From the NCBI GenBank assembly GCA_963763085.1, contig CAVXNB010000004.1, forward strand, positions 124,001 through 188,000: a stretch of DNA of 64,000 nt, read 5' to 3'. Source of the DNA: CAVXNB01 sp963763085 (GTDB lineage: Bacteria > Actinomycetota > Acidimicrobiia > Acidimicrobiales > Bog-793). The notes below the pieces were generated by a model, which worked only from the letters and a program-made list of their open reading frames with translations, did not search any database and was not told the DNA's origin. Every line of letters starts with the position of its first letter. The first letter of the stretch is position 1. This document shows positions 7,780 to 19,080 of this stretch, one piece after another. Both the position numbers and the translations under genes were made by a program.

Positions 7780-10700
7780 TCAGCCACGGTGAGGATGCTT
7801 GAGTAGGTCCCCGCGCGAGCCGGACAGCGTCGTCGAGGTCCAGGGGGCTGGCGTCGCCGACGGTGGCGCGCACCGGATCGAGTGCGCCGGAGAGCGACGG
7901 CGAGGGACGGCGGTCCCCCCGCTCCCGGAGCCCGGCCGCCGTCGCGAGCAAGCGGCGAGTTCGGTGTCACTGCCCGTGCTTGCAGCGGAGGCGATGAGGC
8001 TGGCGGTCTCTAGGCGGATCGCGAGGGGAAAGACGGTGGCCGTTGCCTCAGCGGCGTCGAAACCGGCGAGGGCTCGGTGGGCCGCGGCGGCAAGGTCGCC
8101 CCGGGCAAGAAGCGCCCACGCAAGCACGGCTCGGATCAGCGGCACTTCCCGTTCGACGCCTAGTTTGCTCGCCTCGAGGTCGGCCTGCATACCGATGTCG
8201 ACGGCTGCGTCGAGATCACCGTCGGTCAGCGCGAGGCCGGCGGTGGCCGAGAGCAGCACAACCCGGGAGATTCGTCGCACCTCGGCGTGCATCGGCCGGG
8301 CTTCGTCGATGTAGTCGCGGCACTGCTCGTAGGCGCCGACCTGCCAACAAACCATCGCCGCCGTCGGCATCGCGAGCGCCAGCTGCTCGGCCGACCCACC
8401 CCGGCGGCAAAGTTCGATCGCGTCGTGAGCGAACGCGGCAGCGGCGGGGTCGCCTCGTTCGGCCAGGACACTGCCCATCCCCATCGCCGCCGATACCTGC
8501 AGGTCGGTGTCGAACGGGCCTGCGGCGGCGATTGCTCGGCGAACATACTCGATCGCCTCTGCTCCGCGGTCGAGGTCGTCAAGGAGCCCGGCAAGATAGA
8601 TAAGGGCGTGCGCCGCGTAGGAATCCTCGACCCCGGCGAACGTGTCCACCGCTGTGCGCAGCTGCTGTACGGCATTCACCGTGTCGCCCGACCAGTAGCT
8701 CAGGTAACCCAGTGCATAGGTGGCATAGGGCGTCCACTTGTGAGCGGGCTCAACGGCGAGCAGGCGTCCCAGCCAGAAGCGGCCCTCCGCGACGTTCGTA
8801 GCCGCGAAGTAGCGATGCAACCGGAACGCGAGTTCCAGGCACTTGCCGGCATCGGCGCGGCCGTCAAGGGCAGCCCCGAACAGCGAACGGATCGAGCCGA
8901 GCATGTCCGAGATTTGGTCCTGAAACTGCGCAGGAGCGGCGCGGGCGTCCTCGGGCAACACTGCCCGCGCCGCGGCTGCGAGATGGTCGAAGGCGGCCCA
9001 CTCCTCGCCACCGTCGACCAGCAGTTCCCGCGCGTAACGGTGCAAATGGTCGTCCTGGTGGTAGCGCCACCGCGGTCCGGAACGGTCGACGGCCAGCAGG
9101 CTGCGGGCGGTGAGCTCACGCAGGATACGGACTACTCGAACCTCGGCGATCGACCCGCCAGCGACGACTTGCCGCACGAGCGGCAGCCCGGCAGGACCGT
9201 CGAGGACGGCCAGGCGCCTGAACACGGCCGCCTCCTCGACATCGAGGAGAACGTAGCTGCTGCGCGCCACCGAGCGCAGTTGGTCGTCACCTTCGACGAC
9301 GACCTCGTTGAGGTGATCGAGGAAGTCGCCAACGGGCATCGCGGCCAGCTGCGCGGCGACAAGCTCCAGTGCAAGCGGCAGCCCACCGCAGCGGCGCACC
9401 AGCGCGGCGACGTGCGGGCGACGCGGTCGTCGAGGTTCAGGCCGCCACCTGCCTCACGAACCCGGTCCAGCAGCAGCCGGACCTGGGCGTTGGCGAGCAG
9501 CGCGGTCTGGGTCGTCAGCCGCCGGCAATGGAAGCGGCTCGACGGTCAGGATCCGTTCGCTGTCGATCGCGAGCGGCACCCTGCTTGTCACGACCAAGGT
9601 GAGTTGCGGGCAAGCGGCGAGCAGTTCGGCCGCCAGCGAGGCGACGCCGTCAATGACGGCCTCGCAGCCGTCCAGAACGAGCAGCAGCCGGCCGAGCGGA
9701 GCGAAGTGCTCGGCGAGTGCGGCGCCGGAGGCGTCCGTGCCGATCGCTACACCGACCTCAAGCGCGACGGTAGCCGCGACCAAGGTGTCCTGCGGCACCG
9801 GAGCGACCGAGACCCAGAGCCGGCCCCCGTCGAAGTCGCGGAGCGCCGCGCCCGCAGGGCCAGCCGCGATTTGCCGACACCGCCGCGCCCGGCCACGGTG
9901 ACTACCCCGGGGCTGGCCAGCTCCTCGCCGAGGCGGGTCAACTCTTCCTCGCGCCCCACGAACGTGGACGTGATCGACGGCAGCCTCGCCGTGGACATGA
10001 TCGGCGGCTCGCCCAGGGCCCTCACGTAGACCTCGACGGTCTGAGCGCTCGGGTCGATGCCGAGCTGGTCGCCGAGGATCGCCCGGCATTGCTCGAATGC
10101 CCGCACGGCGCCGGCCCGATCGCCGGAGCGGTCGAGCGCGCCGATCAGGGCACGGTGCGACCGTTCGTCCAAAGGGTCGGACGAGACGGAACGCCGCGCG
10201 CGGCGGCGATCGCCTGGTCGTGCTCTCCTAAGGCGCCGGCGGCGGCGACGATAAGCTCCAGGCCTCGAACGGCGAGAGCGTCGACAGCCCGCCGGTGCGG
10301 GTGGATCCAGTCGGCATCCTCGGCCGGCAGCAGTTGGCTGCCCGCCATTCGAGACACCGGCTCGGCCAAGTCGATCGCCGCCTGCTGCCGGCCCTGAGCG
10401 ATCAGGTCACGGGCTTGGCGTAGCGCCTCGTCTGCGCTGTCGACGTCGGTCTCGACGCCAGCGGCGAGACGGTACCCGGCCGGTGCGGTTGCGATGAGCT
10501 CCTGCTGTCCGCCGCCGAGCGGCGCACACGCTGCTCGCAGCCCACGGACGACCCCTCGCAGAGCTACCTGCCAGGTGGCGGGAAGATCATCGCCCCAAAT
10601 GATCGACGCCAGCCGATCGGCCGACAGGTGCTGACCGGCCAGCGCCAGCGCAACGAGCGCGACACGGGCGCGACGCCCTCCGAGCGCCTGCCCCGCCACT

Positions 10701-10801
10701 GACAAATCACCGTTCACCACGCGGACAACGTCAAGGACGTCGACCCGAATGTGCCCAGACAATGGGATGTGACGACCCTCCTCCTGCGACGGCGCCGACA
10801 A
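7780..10801 (-). pseudogene. BTAD/NB-ARC/TPR (AfsR-SARP-like) regulator, broken by several frameshifts
   Basis: The parts of one large regulator, in order on the minus strand, are spread over different frames. An OmpR-like and bacterial transcriptional activation domain (about 10801-10190) ends in ALGEHDQAIAAAR and continues as LDERSHRALIGALDRSGD in the next frame. Then come VGREEELTRL and the P-loop GRGGVGKSRLAL (about 9870). The ATPase body (LLLVLDGCEAVIDGV, LVVTSRVPLAIDSE) is in a third frame to about 9480, followed by RRCGGLPLALELVAAQLA and TPR-like repeats to about 7960, with the final helices in yet another frame. At least four single-base changes are needed for a protein of about 1,000 residues. 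Decay or clustered sequence errors are both possible. The secreted gene at 10943 is divergent and a likely neighbour target. Confidence 0.8.
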
Positions 10802-10942
10802 CCAACCGGCAACCCTATCGGCGTTACCGAGCCGTTACGCGGCTCGGTCAAGCTGAACACCTCGCCGACCCGACTCGAAAGGCAGTCCGATGTCTACACG
10901 AACCCCACGCCCTCCCACCCTCTTTCCAGACGGAGGCGGTCG

Positions 10943-12463
10943 GTGCCGTTTGGAATTTGGCGCTCCCGTCGATTAATCACGACCGTCGGCGTATTGATGG
11001 CTGCTTCTTGCGTGGCTTCGGCTGCAACAACTGCAGGTGCCTCACCCTCGGCAGGTCCTGGACCGACGACCAGGCCGGTCACGCTGACCACGGGCTACAC
11101 CTTGTCGGGTACGACGTCGCGACGAGCGCGTCCGGGACGGCGTAATCGGTTGGATCGCGAACACCTCAAAGTCCAACGGCGCCACCAGAGCGGTTCACTT
11201 GTGCAAGGTGAAGCCTGGCACGACCTCATGTTCGGCGGAGTGCAGGTGGTCGACGCCCTCGGCGACTCCTCGGCCGAGGGGCTGCGCGTGCTGGTACACA
11301 GGTCGGGCAGGGTCGCCCTCGTGTGGTTCTACGAAGGCGTGTCAGGCGGTCAGATCGGCCTCGCCTCTACGAACTCGACCGGCACACTTCAGCCCGCGAT
11401 CGATGCTGGCGGCGCGCCCACGGACGGCCAGTTGCTGGATGCTGAGCTCGCTCCCAACGACCGCTTGTGGACCGTGGCGGGCCCATCCGACGGCAACGGC
11501 ATGCAGGTCAGACCCGGTGAGGGCACGGCGGCCATGAACGTGAGCACGCCTTACCCAGTCGGCTTCGCGGAGCTCGCATTTACCGGCACAACACCGGTCA
11601 TCGCAACGCAGGAAGCTGGATACATCACCAAGCCCGCCGGCTACACCTACGAGTCCCATGGTTCGTGGTCGGCAGTCCACAATGTGGCCGATACGTGGAC
11701 CGGGGGAGCACGCGTGGGCCTGGCGCAGACGCGATCAGGTCTACGGCTCACAGCGTCCGCCGATAACTCGGACTACCAGCCCGTGGTCGCGGTATGGACG
11801 GGAGCCGGGTTCTCGAAGCCGGCCGAGACAGGCGATCACAATCCTTGTAGTCCCCGGAGCCACGATACGGTTGCGGACGCAAGCGGTCGATTGGCCGATG
11901 TCTCTTACGAGTGCAGCGCCATCGCAGTGACGAACCTGCCAGACACACGCCATGCGGCAACTGTTCGTTTCTCTGCGGATGGCGTCATCAACGCCACGGA
12001 CCCGCGCTTAGCGACCACGCCGAGGGGGCACGCTTTGGCGGTCTGGTCGGTCGCCGCCGGATCGTCGGATCGGCTCTTGATGGTGCCGGTGCTGCTGTCG
12101 GACCTGAGCACGACGAGGACCAAGGGCTCATCCGCGGGCTCCGTCAGCGTCACCGGCCCGGTCTCTTGTCTGCCTGCCGACGACATCGGCGTGGGTGTCA
12201 AAGGCAAGCCCGCCAAGAACTGGCACGTCGACCGGCAATCGCTCACTCTAGGCAGTAAGACTGTGCACGCGACGTTGAACGGCGCCTCGTTGACCCCAGG
12301 CAAGACGTACACCTTGCGCGGCCACGTGACCTTCACCAATGGCAACGTGAACAAGTCCGTGACCGCCGTACTCACATTCCGCCGCGTGCCCCGCGCCCTG
12401 ACTCCCCCGAGCAGTGTGCGGTCCCCCTCGTTCGACAAAGACGAGCGACGGTACAGGGCTTGA
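10943..12463 (+). CDS. Secreted protein of unknown function
   Basis: The start is GTG at 10943, 6 nt after GGAGG. A signal peptide follows directly (RSRRLITTVGVLMAASCVAS then AATTAGASPSAGPG). The mature part is Ser/Thr/Gly-rich and all-beta in appearance, with recurring strands such as GLRVLVHRSGRVALVWFYEG and GHALAVWSVAAGSSDRLLMV, and a C-terminal Ig-like stretch (TYTLRGHVTFTNGNVNKSV). I recognise no family; an extracellular propeller or wall-associated role would be speculation. Between about 11110 and 11235 this frame is Arg-rich and out of character, while a neighbouring frame reads smoothly (VIGWIANTSKSNGATRAVHL), so compensating indels are likely there. It is divergent from the BTAD regulator. 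Confidence 0.7.
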   Translation: MPFGIWRSRRLITTVGVLMAASCVASAATTAGASPSAGPGPTTRPVTLTTGYTLSGTTSRRARPGRRNRLDREHLKVQRRHQSGSLVQGEAWHDLMFGGVQVVDALGDSSAEGLRVLVHRSGRVALVWFYEGVSGGQIGLASTNSTGTLQPAIDAGGAPTDGQLLDAELAPNDRLWTVAGPSDGNGMQVRPGEGTAAMNVSTPYPVGFAELAFTGTTPVIATQEAGYITKPAGYTYESHGSWSAVHNVADTWTGGARVGLAQTRSGLRLTASADNSDYQPVVAVWTGAGFSKPAETGDHNPCSPRSHDTVADASGRLADVSYECSAIAVTNLPDTRHAATVRFSADGVINATDPRLATTPRGHALAVWSVAAGSSDRLLMVPVLLSDLSTTRTKGSSAGSVSVTGPVSCLPADDIGVGVKGKPAKNWHVDRQSLTLGSKTVHATLNGASLTPGKTYTLRGHVTFTNGNVNKSVTAVLTFRRVPRALTPPSSVRSPSFDKDERRYRA

Positions 12464-12555
12464 TCGCGGGGGACGTTGCGTCGACGGTTGCGGCTTGTGC
12501 AGCGGTGTCGACATCATCGCCGCGACCGCGATTTCCCAACCCCGCGTCCGCCGGC

Positions 12556-15500
12556 CTAGTCGGAGAGTGACGAGCGGCTCTGAGCGACAGCGCGTTCTTC
12601 ATCGGCGCCGGAATCGCGAACCATCTCGGGCTCGAGGTGGGCACGAGCCTGAGCAAGCACCGGCGCCGCGCCAAGCCTCTCGAAAGTCGCCGAAGCCTCG
12701 ATCGCAATCCTCGCCGAGTCGTTCACCCTGCCTCGGCGGGCGAGCCACTCGGCGAGGTCAAGCTGGACTCGTGCCGTCCAGTACGGGTAGTTGAGGTCGC
12801 GAAACCCCTTTTCAGCCGCCTCAAGGCCCGCCTCCACGTCACCGGTGTCGCCTCGTGCAGCACTGACGAGCGCGCAAGCACGGTGAAGCTGAGCCCGGAG
12901 GAAGGGCGGGGTCGCCCCGGGCGGCCGGGCCGCGACGACGTCGACGAGTGCTTCGGCTTCTTCGATTGCCGGCAGGGCCAACGCGGCGTCGATTGCAATT
13001 GGCAGGCATTCGCGAAGGGCTACCAGCCCCTCGGTTCCTTCATTCGAGCCGGAGGTATTCAGTACCCGCCACGCTTCATCGAGAGCCGTCCGAAAGTCAC
13101 CTTCGGCAAGAGCAAGGACACTCCGCCCATAGCCATGGCCGACCTTTGCCTGTAGCGGTGCGCTCTCTGGCGGCTGCTCGAAGTGGGCGACGTGTTCGCG
13201 GGCGCTCTCGATTCGACCCCGCAGCGCGTCGAGGTATCCCAGGCTCAGGTGAAGCCACGGGGTCCCGGGCTGTGGGAAATCGCTCGACCCGAGAACATCG
13301 GTACCGAGCTCCTCGGCCTCGTCGAAGCGCCCGAGGATGATGAGCACATCCATGAGGCTGTGGGCGAAGATGGTCTCTTCGGATCTCGCTCCCAATCGAC
13401 GGGCGAGACCGAGCGCGGCGTGCAGGTGTTCTTCCGCCCCTGGGAGATCGTGAGTGAATAGGAACCACGCCAGGTTGTTCTCGGCCGTCGCCTGGAACTC
13501 GAGAACGTGGCGCTTGGCCACGGCCAAGCTGCCCTCGAGAAGAAGCCCGGCCTCCTCGACTCGCCCTTCTCGTCCCAGCAGATAGGCCTTGAAATTGAGC
13601 GCCACGGCGAGCGGTTTGGCGACCTCGTGTTGCTGGCTGAGCACCAGCGCATCGTCGAGTCGTGCAGACGCCTCGTCGGATTGCCCGATGAAGGCGAGAG
13701 CTGCGCCTGCAAACGCCTGCAGCTCGGCCACGACGGCGGGCGGGAGCGTGTCGGGCCAACCGAGGAGAGCGCCTGCCTGATGAGGTCGATCGACTCCTCG
13801 GTCCGGCCGAGGTTGTAGAACGCGTCGGCTAACGGCGCCGTGACCCGGGCGGCGTCGTTCACACGTCCAGCCGTGGTGTGGGCGGCTATAGCCGCCGCGA
13901 GATGAGAAGTCGCACGGTCGTAGAATCCGCCGAGGATGGCCATCCGCCCGGCCTTCTCGGCCAGCTCTGCCTGTAATGCTTCGTCCGTGCTCAGCTCGAG
14001 GGCGGTCGTGTAAGCGATCTCGGCAGCGTCCGGGGCCCCGACGGACTCGGCTCGTTCGGCGGCCGCACGTAGGCGGCGGCGGCCCGCGCTCGCAGCTCGT
14101 TGGTATCGCCATCGTCTCCGCCGGCCCTGTAGGCGTCGTGAAGGTGTGCGCGATGACTTCGGCCACCTCGGCGCCCTCGTCGGGGAAGGCCGTCCGCAAG
14201 TGCTCGGCGGTCCTGAGGTGCCGGGCCTTGCGCTCGACCCGTGTCAACATGTCATAGGCGACCGATCTGATGAGTGACTGAGTAAAGGCGTACTGGCCGC
14301 GTTCGGGCGAGAACTTGTCGGCCCGGACGGTCAGCACCTCTTTTCGCACGAGTGAGCTCAACAGCTCCCCGAGCTCCGCCGGGTCGATGTCGGAGACGGC
14401 CTCGACCGCCTGGCGGGGAAAGCTCCCGCCGAGGACCGAGCACTCCTTCACGAGCCGTCGCTCTTCCACCCCGAGGGCATCGAGGCGCGATGCGATGAGG
14501 GCCGTCAGCCCAGGCGGTATCTCGAGCTCGCCGAGCTCGCTGCGAAGGTGGAGAAGGCCGTCGTCGCCCTTCTCGAGGACGCCCTTGTCGAGCAGTCCCC
14601 GCACCGTCTCGATCGCGTACAGGGGGATTCCCTCGGCACGCTCGACGATGCGTGCTCGCGGCTGTGGCAGGTCGGTGACGAGGCCGTCCAGCACCTCGCC
14701 CATGACCTCGTCAGACAGCGGGTCGAGCGGGAGCGTCGTGACGCTCCGGCGAGAGAGCACGAGGCCTCTCCGGTCGGTCCCTTCCGGGCCGCGACAGCAC
14801 GAGGAGGAAGATGGCGTGATCGCCGGACCACTCGAGGAGGTGGTCCAAGAACTCGACCATGCCCGCGTCGGCCCACTGCAGGTCTTCGATGACCATCACG
14901 ACCGGCAGGTGCTCCGCGAGGCGCTCGAAGAAAAGTCGCCAGCCGGAGAAGAGCTCTTCCCTCGCGAGCACCTTGGGCGTCGGCAGCCCCAGCAACTGGC
15001 CGAGGCGGGGGCGGATGAACTCCTGGTCGGCGGGGTCTTCGATCCAGCGCTCCAGGCCGGAGCGAGCCGCTCGGCGACGACGTCCTGTGGGTCCTCCTCG
15101 CCGATCTGAAGCGCGCCCGGACCATCTCCGAGAGCGCCCAGTAGCTGACCCCCTCCCCATAGGAGAGGCAGCGCCCGGAGTGCCAGAGCACAGTTCCTGC
15201 CAAGCCGTCGATGTACTTGAAGAACTCCCATGCGAGGCGCGACTTGCCAACTCCGGCGACGCCGGAGACGAGCACCATGCGCGCCGAGTGCCGGTCTGCC
15301 TCGCGTGGAAGAGCTCCTTGACGAGACGAAGCTCGTGGTCCCGTCCGATGAAGGGCGCCTCGATGACGTCCGAGCGCTCCGTGCCCGCAACCGTGGCGAC
15401 GACGCGGGTCGCCCGGTAGAGCCGGACAGGCTCGGACTTGCCCTTGAGCTCGTGCTCGCCGGCGTCGCTGTAGGCGATCGCTGCAGAGGTCGCAGCCCGG

Positions 15501-16159
15501 GTCACCTGGTCGACATAACAGCACCCCGGCGGGGCAGCCGACTGGATGCGGGCGGCCGTGTTCACACGGTCGCCAATGACGAGGCCCTCCTCGGCCGTCT
15601 CGGTCGTGGCCGCGTTACCAGTCACGATCCCGACCCGTACCTGGAGGTCCGTCTGGTGGTCGGCCCCGTACGCGGCGACGGCCGAAACGAGCTCGAGGCC
15701 GCCCCGGACCGCACGCTCGGCGTCGTCCTCCTTCGCCACCGGGGCGCCCCAGACCGCCATGACCGCGTCGCCGATGAACTTCTCGACGACGCCGCCGTAG
15801 CGGCCGACGATGGACCGGGCGACATCGAAGTAACCGGAGAGGAGCTCGCGGACTTCCTCGGCGTCCCGTTGCTCCGAGAAGGGCGTGAAGCCGACGAGGT
15901 CGCAGAACAGCACCGTGACGTGGCGGAGCTCGGTGGTTGGCGCAGTGGCATTCTGCGATTGTTGAGCCGTCGGGACAAGGGCGGCCGGGGCGCCTGAAGC
16001 GATCCGAGCTCCGACGGGTGACCCGCAGTCACCGCAGAATCGCCTGCCCGACTCGAGTAGCGCTCCGCACGCGGCGCACTCGAGAGCTAACGATTCGCCG
16101 CAGTCCCCACAGAAACGCTTGCCGTCCGAGTTCTCACCCCCGCACGCTGAGCAGCGCAT
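12556..16159 (-). pseudogene. Zinc-ribbon / class III adenylate cyclase / AAA ATPase / TPR protein, frame broken
   Basis: One gene of about 1,200 codons is implied. The N-terminus has two CxxC zinc ribbons (CSACGGENSDGKRFCGDCG, CAACGALLESGRRFCGDCG). A class III nucleotide cyclase domain follows (VTVLFCDLVGFTPFSEQ, EKFIGDAVMAVWGAP, VRVGIVTGNAATT, IGDRVNTAARIQS). After FIGRDHELRLVKE the frame changes to give the P-loop VSGVAGVGKSRLAWEF, changes back for VVMVIEDLQWADAGMVEFLDHL, and changes again for the helical AAA part and the long TPR-like C-terminus, with further breaks near 14130 and 13760. The architecture is common in soil actinobacteria, where cyclase and STAND-type ATPase modules are thought to couple cAMP signalling to an unknown cue. 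Intact domains between breaks argue for recent damage or sequencing error. Confidence 0.82.
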
Positions 16160-16249
16160 CGATCCCCTCCTCTCTGCTCGAAGGCTACGACGCCATCGGT
16201 GGAGGTGTATCCGCCAGGACCACTGTTGCCTGGTGACCCGTCACTGTCC

Positions 16250-18067
16250 TCAATTAAGTGCGCGGTCGAGGCTGTAAGCAGCGCTGATCAGTGCGAGGTG
16301 GGTGAGCGCCTGGGGGAAGTTGCCCTGCTGCTCTCCTGCCCGGCCAATCTGCTCGGCGTACAGGCCGAGGTGATTCGCGTAGGTGAGCATCTTTTCGAAC
16401 AGGATTCGTGCTTCGTCAAGTCGGCCGGCGCGGGTCAAGGCGTCCACATACCAGAACGAGCACACGGTAAATGTTCCTTCTTGACCGCGAAGCCCGTCGG
16501 GACTGGCCTCCGGGTCGTAGCGATACACCAACGAATCCGAGACCAACGTCGCAAAAAGCTGGTCCAAGGTGGAGAGCCACTTCGGATCCGTCGGGGAAAT
16601 GAACTTAGCGAGCGGCAGCATCAGGACCGAGGCGTCAAGGACGTTGCTGCCTTCGTGTTGAACGAAGGCTTGACGCTCGCTCGACCAGCCAGTCTGCATG
16701 ATCGCCGAGTAGATGTCGTCGCGGACACGGCTCCAGCGCACCTGATCGGCGGGCAGGCCGCGATGAACGGCGATGCGGATCGCCCGTTCGACCGCTACCC
16801 AACACATCAGCCGGGAGTACAAGAACTTCTTGCGGCCCCCGCGGGTCTCCCAGATCCCTTCATCGGGCTGGTCCCAGTTATCGCAGACCCAGTTCGTTCT
16901 CGCCCGGACTGCCTCCCATTCGTCCGAGGAGAGCGGTTGCACCCATTTGTCGTAGAGGTAGACCGAGTCCATGAGTTCGCCATAGATGTCGAGCTGCAAC
17001 TGGCGCGCGGCAGCGTTGCCCACCCGCACGGGTGCCGATCCCCTGTAACCCTCGAGACCTGGCAGCTCGCGCTCTGTCAGGTCCGTCCGGCCGTCGATGC
17101 CGTACATGACCTGCAGGGGTCCGGTAGGGCTCCCTTCGGGGGCGGCGCAGCGAGTCAAGAAGTTCATGAACACGCTCGCCTCGTCGCGAAATCCGAGCTG
17201 CAGCAGTGCGTGGATGCAGAACGCGGCGTCGCGTATCCACACGTAGCGGTAGTCCCAGTTCCGTTCCCCGCCGAGCTGTTCCGGCAGGCTGGTGGTCGGG
17301 GCGGCGATGATCGCCCCCGTCGGGGCGTACGTCAACAGCTTGAGCGTCAATGCTGACCGATGGACGACCTCCCGCCACCGCCCCCGATAGCTCGACGCAG
17401 AGATCCAGTCCCACCAGAAGTGCACCGTCGCCATCAGCTGTTCGAGTGTCTCCTCCTTTTGGCCGACCCTGAACTCGGTGGAAGAGCCAACCTGCTCCAA
17501 GGAGAAGACGGCGACCTCGCTCTCTTTCAGAGTGAACTCGGTGACCGCGTCGCGCTCGTCGATTGCCAAGGGTTCGGTGGAACCGAGATAGAGAGATAGC
17601 TCGGGCGACGTGAAGAGCACGCCATCTCGGACCACCGAGACAGCGTGGGGTTGAGAGCCGTAGTTGAACCTCGGGGCGGCCCGCATCCGGAACGGCACCG
17701 TGCCCCGCACGCACTGCACTCGGCGGATCAGGCGCTGCCCTTCGCCTGTCGACGGGTCCTGAATGAGCATGAAATCCTGAATCTCACCGACTCCCTCTTC
17801 GGCGAAGAACCGAGTGATGAGCACGTTCGTGTCGGGAAGGTAGAACTGTCGTGTTCGGGCAGGGATCGCAGCCGCGAGCGCGAAGAAGCCACCCTGACTG
17901 GCGTCCAGCAGCGAGCCGAAGACGCTAGGCGAGTCGAAGGCGGGCAAGCAGAGCCAATCGATGGTCCCGTTCGTCCCGACGAGAGCGACGCTGTGCAGGT
18001 CCCCGACGAGTCCGTGTTCGGCGATCGGCAGATACTCGTCGCTCAATCCCGCGCTACCGCTTGGCAT
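16250..18067 (-). CDS. Glycoside hydrolase family 15 protein (trehalase/glucoamylase-like)
   Basis: A 605-residue cytoplasmic GH15 enzyme without a signal peptide. The N-terminal beta-sandwich starts IAEHGLVGDLHSVALVGTNGTIDWLCLP, and the (alpha/alpha)6 barrel carries the family blocks GERNWDYRYVWIRDA, DEGIWETRG (family knowledge places the general acid Glu here) and the late YAEQIG block with the general base. Actinobacterial members of this subgroup include characterised trehalases, but substrate cannot be fixed from sequence. It follows the alpha/beta hydrolase gene by 49 bp on the same strand. A second GH15 lies at 28624-30489; the two share layout but differ widely. Confidence 0.92.
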   Translation of the reverse strand: MPSGSAGLSDEYLPIAEHGLVGDLHSVALVGTNGTIDWLCLPAFDSPSVFGSLLDASQGGFFALAAAIPARTRQFYLPDTNVLITRFFAEEGVGEIQDFMLIQDPSTGEGQRLIRRVQCVRGTVPFRMRAAPRFNYGSQPHAVSVVRDGVLFTSPELSLYLGSTEPLAIDERDAVTEFTLKESEVAVFSLEQVGSSTEFRVGQKEETLEQLMATVHFWWDWISASSYRGRWREVVHRSALTLKLLTYAPTGAIIAAPTTSLPEQLGGERNWDYRYVWIRDAAFCIHALLQLGFRDEASVFMNFLTRCAAPEGSPTGPLQVMYGIDGRTDLTERELPGLEGYRGSAPVRVGNAAARQLQLDIYGELMDSVYLYDKWVQPLSSDEWEAVRARTNWVCDNWDQPDEGIWETRGGRKKFLYSRLMCWVAVERAIRIAVHRGLPADQVRWSRVRDDIYSAIMQTGWSSERQAFVQHEGSNVLDASVLMLPLAKFISPTDPKWLSTLDQLFATLVSDSLVYRYDPEASPDGLRGQEGTFTVCSFWYVDALTRAGRLDEARILFEKMLTYANHLGLYAEQIGRAGEQQGNFPQALTHLALISAAYSLDRALN

Positions 18068-18116
18068 TCCGACCCGCCCGACCCGAGATCCGGAGGAGCA
18101 GCAGCACCCTTCGATG

Positions 18117-18941
18117 TCACGTTTTCAGCCACGCCAGCAGGTCTGCATTGATCGTCTCGGCTTGCGTGGTGGGCATGCCGTGCGGGAAGCCCTTGTAGGT
18201 CTTCAGAGTGCCGTTCTGGACGAGCTTCGCAGATAGCGGTCCGGAGTCGGCATAGGGGACGATCTGATCGTCATCGCCATGCATCACCAGCACCGGGACG
18301 GAGATCTTCTTCAAGTCTTCGGTGAAATCGGTCTGTGAGAACGCAACGATGCCGTCGTAGTGCGCCTTCGCGCCGCCCATCATCCCTTGACGCCACCAAT
18401 TGTCGATGACTGCTTCCGAGGCTTTGACGCCCGGCCGGTTGAAACCATAGAACGGTCCGGCCGGCAGATCGCGATAGAAGATGGAGCGATGGCTGGCGAC
18501 TTGTGCCTGTAGTCCGTCGAATACCTCTTTGGGAAGGCCACCCGGATTGGATGCGGTCTTCACCATCAGCGGGGGCACTGAGCTTATGAGTACAGCCCTT
18601 GCCACCCGACTTTCGCCGTGTCGCCCTATGTAACGCGCGACCTCGCCGCCACCAGTGGAATGGCCGACGTGAATAGCGTCGGTGAGATTGAGATGCGCCG
18701 TCAGGGCGGCAAGGTCATCTGCATAGTGGTCCATGTCGTGGCCGTCGCTGGTCTGGGAGGACCGCCCGTGGCCGCGCCGGTCGTGGGCGATGACGCGATA
18801 GCCGTTCAGGAGAAAGAACAGCATCTGCGTGTCCCAGTCGTCGGCCGACAAGGGCCATCCATGGCTGAACACGATCGGCTGGCCGCTTCCCCAGTCCTTG
18901 TAGAAGATCTCGGTGCCGTCGGTGGTGGTGATTGTGCTCAT
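18117..18941 (-). CDS. Alpha/beta hydrolase, non-haem chloroperoxidase/esterase type
   Basis: A 274-residue alpha/beta hydrolase. The oxyanion segment is SHGWPLSADDWD, the nucleophile elbow GHSTGGG has Ser95, and Asp225 (MHGDDDQIVPY) and His254 (PHGMPT) complete the triad. The sequence pattern, including RRGHGRSSQ and GPFYGFNRPG, matches cofactor-free haloperoxidases of the streptomycete type, which in cells are probably esterases or perhydrolases. It has no signal peptide. The ATG at 18941 has AAAGG upstream. It is probably the first gene of a pair with the GH15 enzyme downstream. Confidence 0.93.
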   Translation of the reverse strand: MSTITTTDGTEIFYKDWGSGQPIVFSHGWPLSADDWDTQMLFFLLNGYRVIAHDRRGHGRSSQTSDGHDMDHYADDLAALTAHLNLTDAIHVGHSTGGGEVARYIGRHGESRVARAVLISSVPPLMVKTASNPGGLPKEVFDGLQAQVASHRSIFYRDLPAGPFYGFNRPGVKASEAVIDNWWRQGMMGGAKAHYDGIVAFSQTDFTEDLKKISVPVLVMHGDDDQIVPYADSGPLSAKLVQNGTLKTYKGFPHGMPTTQAETINADLLAWLKT

Positions 18942-19028
18942 GTGCTTGCCTTTCTAGGCCGTACAGGCCGGTCTTGACGTTGGCACCCCGCTCCGAAGGT
19001 CATTCTCGGTGCTACCACCGGAGCGCGA

Positions 19029-19060
19029 GACGGGGGCGCCGGGATTCCGGCGCCCCCGTC
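19029..19060 (-). terminator. Strong GC hairpin downstream of the sedolisin gene
   Basis: Perfect 14-bp arms (19029-19042 and 19047-19060) flank the loop GATT, giving a very stable stem about 20 bp past the sedolisin stop on the minus strand. No clear U-tract follows, so it resembles the L-shaped or I-shaped GC-hairpin terminators of actinobacteria. Confidence 0.65.
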
Positions 19061-19080
19061 CTACGAACTGAAAAGCTGAC

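Noticed and set aside
7500..16200. Possible integrated element at tRNA-Ser(GGA), since broken genes follow it
   Set aside because: No integrase, transposase or repeat of the tRNA 3' end is visible, composition stays like the flanks, and frame breaks occur all over the window, not only here.
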